Below are positions 60,397-64,000 of a stretch of DNA of 64,000 nt, piece by piece. A program made the position numbers and the translations under genes. Under the pieces are notes generated by a model, which did no database searches, had not been told where the DNA came from, and was given only the letters and a program-made list of their open reading frames with translations. This DNA comes from Lentilactobacillus parabuchneri DSM 5707 = NBRC 107865 (lineage in GTDB: Bacteria > Bacillota > Bacilli > Lactobacillales > Lactobacillaceae). The stretch spans positions 1 to 64,000 of the forward strand of contig NZ_AZGK01000005.1 in NCBI RefSeq assembly GCF_001435315.1, read 5' to 3'. Every line of letters begins with the position of its first letter. The first letter of the stretch is position 1.

Positions 60397-61183
60397 TCAT
60401 CAACATAACGAGCAGCAAAATAAGGACGGCCAAGATGACCATATCGAAGAGTTCGTCATTGGCCGCCATCCGGTTGTTGCAGCATTAAAAAGTGAAAATC
60501 CGGTCAATAAATTATTTATTCAATCCGGAATCAAGGACGACGACAACATTATTTCAGAGATTATGAAGCTGGCGCATAAAAAGCGCTTGGTGATTTCGAA
60601 AGTCCCTAAGCAGAAGTTGGATAAGCTCTCAGACAATCAAAATCACCAAGGGGTCGTTTTATCAATTGCGGCTTTTAAATATGCCAGTATTGATGACTTG
60701 TTTGACAATGCTAAGAAGCAGGGTACCGAACCGTTCTTTGTCATTTTGGACAATATCGAAGATCCGCATAACTTGGGATCGATTATCAGAACGGCCGATG
60801 CTGCCGGCGTCTCGGGGATTATTATTCCAAAACACCGGGCAGTCGGCTTGACCGCAACTGTTTCAAAAACGTCGGCAGGGGCGATCGAGCGGGTTCCGGT
60901 TGCTCGGGTCACGAATCTTTCAAATGCAATTAAAGAATTAAAAGAACGCGGAATGTGGGTCTTTGGAACGGATGTTTCAGGGACTGATTACCGGCGTTGG
61001 GATGCTAAAGGATCGGTGGCCGTCATCATCGGAAACGAAGGCAAGGGCATCTCTGCGTTACTCAAGAAGCAGGTAGATGAAATGCTGACGATTCCAATGA
61101 TTGGCGACATTCAAAGCTTAAATGCCAGTGTTGCTGCCAGTATTCTGATTTATCAAGGCTTTAACTCCCGCCATCCACTATAA
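60386..61183 (+). CDS. rlmB: 23S rRNA 2'-O-methyltransferase, RlmB/TrmH family
   Basis: This 265-residue SPOUT enzyme methylates guanosine in 23S rRNA. An N-terminal substrate-binding domain ([20 protein letters not shown]) precedes the knot domain with [33 protein letters not shown] and [14 protein letters not shown]. The first 20 residues are polar and Gln/Asp-rich, a normal variable region. ATG 60386 is preferred to GTG 60371. Confidence 0.93.
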   Translation: MKTNHQHNEQQNKDGQDDHIEEFVIGRHPVVAALKSENPVNKLFIQSGIKDDDNIISEIMKLAHKKRLVISKVPKQKLDKLSDNQNHQGVVLSIAAFKYASIDDLFDNAKKQGTEPFFVILDNIEDPHNLGSIIRTADAAGVSGIIIPKHRAVGLTATVSKTSAGAIERVPVARVTNLSNAIKELKERGMWVFGTDVSGTDYRRWDAKGSVAVIIGNEGKGISALLKKQVDEMLTIPMIGDIQSLNASVAASILIYQGFNSRHPL

Positions 61184-61207
61184 AAAAAGTTAAGTTGGTG
61201 AGAAATC

Positions 61208-61738
61208 ATGAAAGAAGACTTGTTAATCGTCGATGCCTATAATATGATTGGCAATTGGCCGCACTTAAATAAGCTGAAGCAGGACAATCGTTTGGAAGAC
61301 GCGCGCGATGAGTTGTTAAAAGAGCTCTCCGAGTACAAAAAATACCGGGACATTAACATGATTGTCGTCTTTGATGCGATGTATGTCCCAGGAAACTCAA
61401 AGAGCTTTCGTCAATTTGACATGGAAATTGTGTGGACCAGTAAGGACCAGACTGCTGACAGCTATATCGAAGCCTTGGCTCATAAACGGCAGAATCGCTT
61501 TACCCAGGTAATCGTGGCAACCAGTGATCAAGCTGAACAGTGGACAATTTTTGCGGCGGGGGCCCTGAGAATTCCTGCACGGGAATTGCTACGGGACGTC
61601 AAGCGGGCCAAACAAGAAGTCGACATTGAAGCCAGAAAGATGACGGATCAATCACAAGTGTTTCGACACACCCCGTGGGATGCGAAGCAACTGCTCGAAT
61701 TGGAAAAACTCCGTGATAAGATGATGCATGACGATTAA
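61208..61738 (+). CDS. rae1: NYN-domain endoribonuclease, YacP/Rae1-like
   Basis: This 176-residue protein resembles Rae1 (YacP), a ribosome-associated mRNA endonuclease. The PIN-like fold has LLIVDAYNMIGNWP at the start, MIVVFDAMYVPG, and VIVATSDQAEQWTIFAAGA with conserved acids. It starts at ATG behind TTGGTGAG and ends the cysS-mrnC-rlmB series. Confidence 0.9.
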   Translation: MKEDLLIVDAYNMIGNWPHLNKLKQDNRLEDARDELLKELSEYKKYRDINMIVVFDAMYVPGNSKSFRQFDMEIVWTSKDQTADSYIEALAHKRQNRFTQVIVATSDQAEQWTIFAAGALRIPARELLRDVKRAKQEVDIEARKMTDQSQVFRHTPWDAKQLLELEKLRDKMMHDD

Positions 61739-61890
61739 TAAAAATATCAGTATTTTGATATTTTAAAATTGGTATAGGTATGAATTAAGGTGGCTGAACG
61801 ACGGTTCGTCTTGTCGAGGTACCCGTTCTCGTTTAATGTTTTTCATAATTATTAATTGATTATCAAAAACAGTAAAAGGGGAGAACAGAA

Positions 61891-62448
61891 ATGTTACCTA
61901 GTCAAGAAGAACAATTGATTCGTGCGGTTGCGAATCGCGACGATGAGGCATTTGCCAAATTATTCAAGAAGTATTATCCAATTGTCAGGAAATTTCGCCA
62001 ACAATACTACATCGAGGGTTATGACTTCGAAGATTTGGACCAGGAAGCAGGCATTGTTCTGTATCGATCGGCGTGTTGGTTTAAGCCGGCGCGTAAGGTC
62101 AGCTTCGGCAGCTTTTACAGCCTTAACTTGAGAAATCGGTTATTTGACTTGATTCGTTCCAATAATGCCCAAAAGCGGCTCCCAAGTGAACCGTTGACGT
62201 CCATTGAGGCCAATGAACGGCTGTATGAAGCAACGGTTGCCGATTATACTGCGAGTAGTCCGGAAACTGCTGCAATCATCGACGAAGAGTTGCGAAAGCT
62301 CTACAGCAAATGTTCGCCACTTGAAAAGCGGGCCTTTCATCTCATGATGAATGATCAAGAATTTTCCAAGCTTGATGCAGAGATTCGTCGGGCGATCATT
62401 AACGCTTTTGAACGCTGTCGGCGGAAGTTTGATGACGAGATAAATTGA
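61891..62448 (+). CDS. sigH: RNA polymerase sigma factor, SigH/ComX-like
   Basis: This 185-residue sigma-70 family protein has region 2 (AKLFKKYYPIVRKFRQQYY, then EDLDQEAGIVLYRSACWF for core and -10 contacts) and a reduced region 4 (LEKRAFHLMMNDQEFSKLD, RRAIINAFERCRRKF). In lactobacilli the gene between yacP and rpmG is sigH, which controls competence-like genes. It starts at ATG behind AAGGGGAG. The 150 bases upstream carry no gene. Confidence 0.85.
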   Translation: MLPSQEEQLIRAVANRDDEAFAKLFKKYYPIVRKFRQQYYIEGYDFEDLDQEAGIVLYRSACWFKPARKVSFGSFYSLNLRNRLFDLIRSNNAQKRLPSEPLTSIEANERLYEATVADYTASSPETAAIIDEELRKLYSKCSPLEKRAFHLMMNDQEFSKLDAEIRRAIINAFERCRRKFDDEIN

Positions 62449-62499
62449 CTCTAAACAATTTGAATGCTAAAATTACTATGCTTGTAAGGAGGTGCCGAT

Positions 62500-62649
62500 A
62501 TGGCACAAAGAAAAGTCGCTCTGGCTTGTTCGGTTTGTGGATCCCGGAACTATACGATCCCCGCAAATCCCAACCGAACCAAACGCTTGGAGCTCAATAA
62601 GTTTTGCAAGTATTGCGGCAAGTATACTTTGCACAAAGAAACTCGTTAA
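62500..62649 (+). CDS. rpmG: 50S ribosomal protein L33
   Basis: The 49-residue product [19 protein letters not shown] with a second cysteine pair in [15 protein letters not shown] is the zinc-binding form of L33. ATG 62500 follows AAGGAGGTG closely. Its place before secE is the conserved arrangement. Confidence 0.95.
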   Translation: MAQRKVALACSVCGSRNYTIPANPNRTKRLELNKFCKYCGKYTLHKETR

Positions 62650-62673
62650 TCATAAACGTTAGGGGATAAAATT

Positions 62674-62850
62674 TTGAGATTATTTAATTTTTTCAAGAAA
62701 GTCGGCCAGGAAATGAAGTTGGTCACTTGGCCAAACGCATCACAGACACGTACTGATACCAGTACAGTTATCGGTACTTCAATTATCATGGCGATCTTTT
62801 TAGGCTTGGTTGATTGGATTGTTCAGTGGGCACTTCAATTTCTTGCATAG
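62674..62850 (+). CDS. secE: Preprotein translocase subunit SecE
   Basis: This 58-residue protein starts with TTG 62674 behind AGGGGA. It has the family motif KVGQEMKLVTWPNASQTR ahead of one membrane segment (TVIGTSIIMAIFLGLVDWI, about residues 31-49). SecE stabilises SecY in the translocon. It lies between rpmG and nusG as in most Firmicutes. Confidence 0.95.
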   Translation: MRLFNFFKKVGQEMKLVTWPNASQTRTDTSTVIGTSIIMAIFLGLVDWIVQWALQFLA

Positions 62851-62885
62851 CCATTTTGGCAAAACTTTGATATAGTTAAGTTGTT

Positions 62886-62914
62886 AAAACCTGCGAAAAG
62901 TGTCAGGTTTTTTT
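62886..62914 (+). terminator. Terminator between secE and nusG
   Basis: AAAACCTG (62886-62893) pairs with CAGGTTTT (62904-62911) around a 10-nt loop, with further T. nusG may therefore rely partly on its own promoter or on readthrough. Confidence 0.75.
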
Positions 62915-62957
62915 ATTTGAATTAATTTTAGGATGAATTGATGAAGGAGCAAAAATA

Positions 62958-63506
62958 ATGGTCGAGTCAGCAGAAAAGCAATGGTACGTGTTGCACACTT
63001 ATTCAGGTTATGAAAATAAAGTCAAAATGAACTTGGATAGTCGAAAGGAATCAATGGGAATGCAGGACTACATTTACCGTGTGGTCGTCCCCGAACAAGA
63101 AGAACATGAAGTTAAGAACGGCAAGGACAAAGTTAAGATGGACAAGACGTTCCCGGGTTATGTGTTAGTGGAAATGATCATGACTGACCAGGCCTGGTAT
63201 ATCGTCCGAAACACTCCTGGCGTTACCGGATTTGTCGGGTCCCATGGCCAAGGTAGTAAGCCAACACCGCTGCTTCCTGACGAAGTGGATTTGGTCCTTA
63301 AACGAATCGGAATGAGTTCACGCCATGAGGATCTTGATGTCAACATTGGCGATACGGTTAAGATTGTTGATGGGGCGTTTACCGGCCTCGATGGCAAAGT
63401 AACTGAAGTTGACAACGAAAAGCAGCGTCTGAAGGTAAACATTGAAATGTTTGGTCGTGAAACCAGCACTGATCTGGACTTTAATCAGGTGGATACTGCC
63501 CTTTAA
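62958..63506 (+). CDS. nusG: Transcription termination/antitermination factor NusG
   Basis: This 182-residue factor binds RNA polymerase and affects pausing and termination. The NGN domain (WYVLHTYSGYENKVKMNL, then FPGYVLVEMIMTDQAWYIVRNT in two strands) is followed by the KOW domain VKIVDGAFTGLDGKVTEVD. It starts at ATG behind AAGGAG. Confidence 0.95.
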   Translation: MVESAEKQWYVLHTYSGYENKVKMNLDSRKESMGMQDYIYRVVVPEQEEHEVKNGKDKVKMDKTFPGYVLVEMIMTDQAWYIVRNTPGVTGFVGSHGQGSKPTPLLPDEVDLVLKRIGMSSRHEDLDVNIGDTVKIVDGAFTGLDGKVTEVDNEKQRLKVNIEMFGRETSTDLDFNQVDTAL

Positions 63507-63525
63507 TTCAAAGTAGGTGGTCGTT

Positions 63526-64000
63526 ATGGTTGGAATAACGATTGGAATGATTGTTTTAGTGCTCTTGGTAATGATTCCCGCGTCTTTTAAGTTTGTCGCG
63601 CTGGGAAAACCCAAAACTCGGCAGACGGTCGGCGCTTTAGAACCTGCTGATCAAATTCCAACGATCTTTCTCCCTGGATATTTTGGCAACAGATTTTCAT
63701 TTGGTCGTCTGCTGAATCGGTTGTCGCTTCGGTATCAGGCAAACAAGTCGATGGTGGTTAGAGTTGACCTGCACGGCAGGATTCGGATTCGTGGAACCAT
63801 CAGTCAATCACGGCCAATGATTCAGGTATTGTTTGCCAACAAACTATCAAGACCTGAACAGCAGGCCACCTGGCTAGCTGATATTTGTCGGGCGCTTCAT
63901 GACCGATATGGGGTCAATCAGGTTAATTTGGTGGGACATTCGATGGGCTGCATTACTATATTCTGGTTTTTAACCCATCAGTCTGCGACCAGTATGGTAA
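63526..64000 (+). CDS. Alpha/beta hydrolase, DUF915-like, truncated by window end
   Basis: The first 158 residues are in the window. An N-terminal hydrophobic segment (GITIGMIVLVLLVMIPASF) suggests a membrane anchor or signal. Then come TIFLPGYFGNRFSFGRLL as the first strand and oxyanion loop and VNLVGHSMGCITIFWFL with the nucleophile serine in G-H-S-M-G. The pattern fits DUF915 serine hydrolases of lactobacilli, of unknown substrate. ATG 63526 follows TAGGTGG. The 3' end lies outside the window. Confidence 0.75.
   Translation, partial: MVGITIGMIVLVLLVMIPASFKFVALGKPKTRQTVGALEPADQIPTIFLPGYFGNRFSFGRLLNRLSLRYQANKSMVVRVDLHGRIRIRGTISQSRPMIQVLFANKLSRPEQQATWLADICRALHDRYGVNQVNLVGHSMGCITIFWFLTHQSATSMV

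Noticed and set aside
61739-61890. T-box or other riboswitch before sigH because of the string GGTGGCTG and small hairpins
   Set aside because: The T-box core is not matched and no terminator alternative is visible.

Overview
The window joins a prophage to a stretch of low-GC Gram-positive chromosome. Gene content and order point to the family Lactobacillaceae: gltX then cysS-mrnC-rlmB-rae1-sigH-rpmG-secE-nusG, pepC, dtpT, an LCP protein, a mannose-type PTS, and frequent TTG/GTG starts behind strong AGGAGG sites. I cannot name the genus from sequence alone.

Positions 1 to about 24.2 kb hold the late half of a tailed, long-tailed (siphovirus-type) prophage, all on the plus strand. The order is packaging (terS, terL), a small membrane protein, an HK97-type head (portal, ClpP-like protease, capsid), head-tail connectors, tail tube, tail chaperones joined by a -1 frameshift at CCCAAAA, a 1858-residue tape measure with two wall-degrading domains, a distal tail protein split over two genes, the tail-associated protein, fibres, a BppU-type baseplate protein, then holin, GH25 lysin and an XhlA-like protein. 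Integrase, repressor and early genes lie outside the window to the left. Just before the holin there is a gene-free stretch with two consecutive promoter-hairpin-terminator units. It is the best candidate here for undescribed biology.

From 24.2 to 35.7 kb the chromosome carries a stand-alone PTS IIB-like protein with GntR-type operator-like sites, the peptide transporter DtpT behind an attenuator-like hairpin, a phosphoesterase, tRNA-Tyr and tRNA-Gln, a 3-hydroxyacyl-CoA dehydrogenase, and a proC-nagA-nagR operon with a NagR-like operator in front of proC. After these come a tagA gene pair on the minus strand and the NAD salvage pair pncB-nadE.

From 35.7 to 53.5 kb there is a P-type cation ATPase behind a yybP-ykoY (Mn2+) riboswitch, fetAB on the minus strand, tex, sprT, thrB, tRNA-Leu(AAG), a HAD phosphatase, a complete mannose-family PTS (IIA-IIB-IIC-IID), an LCP protein, an AEC transporter, gpmA, pepC and rpiA.

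From 53.6 kb to the end lies the conserved information-processing cluster: dut, radA, a PIN-TRAM protein, gltX, cysS, mrnC, rlmB, rae1, sigH, rpmG, secE, nusG and a hydrolase cut by the window edge.
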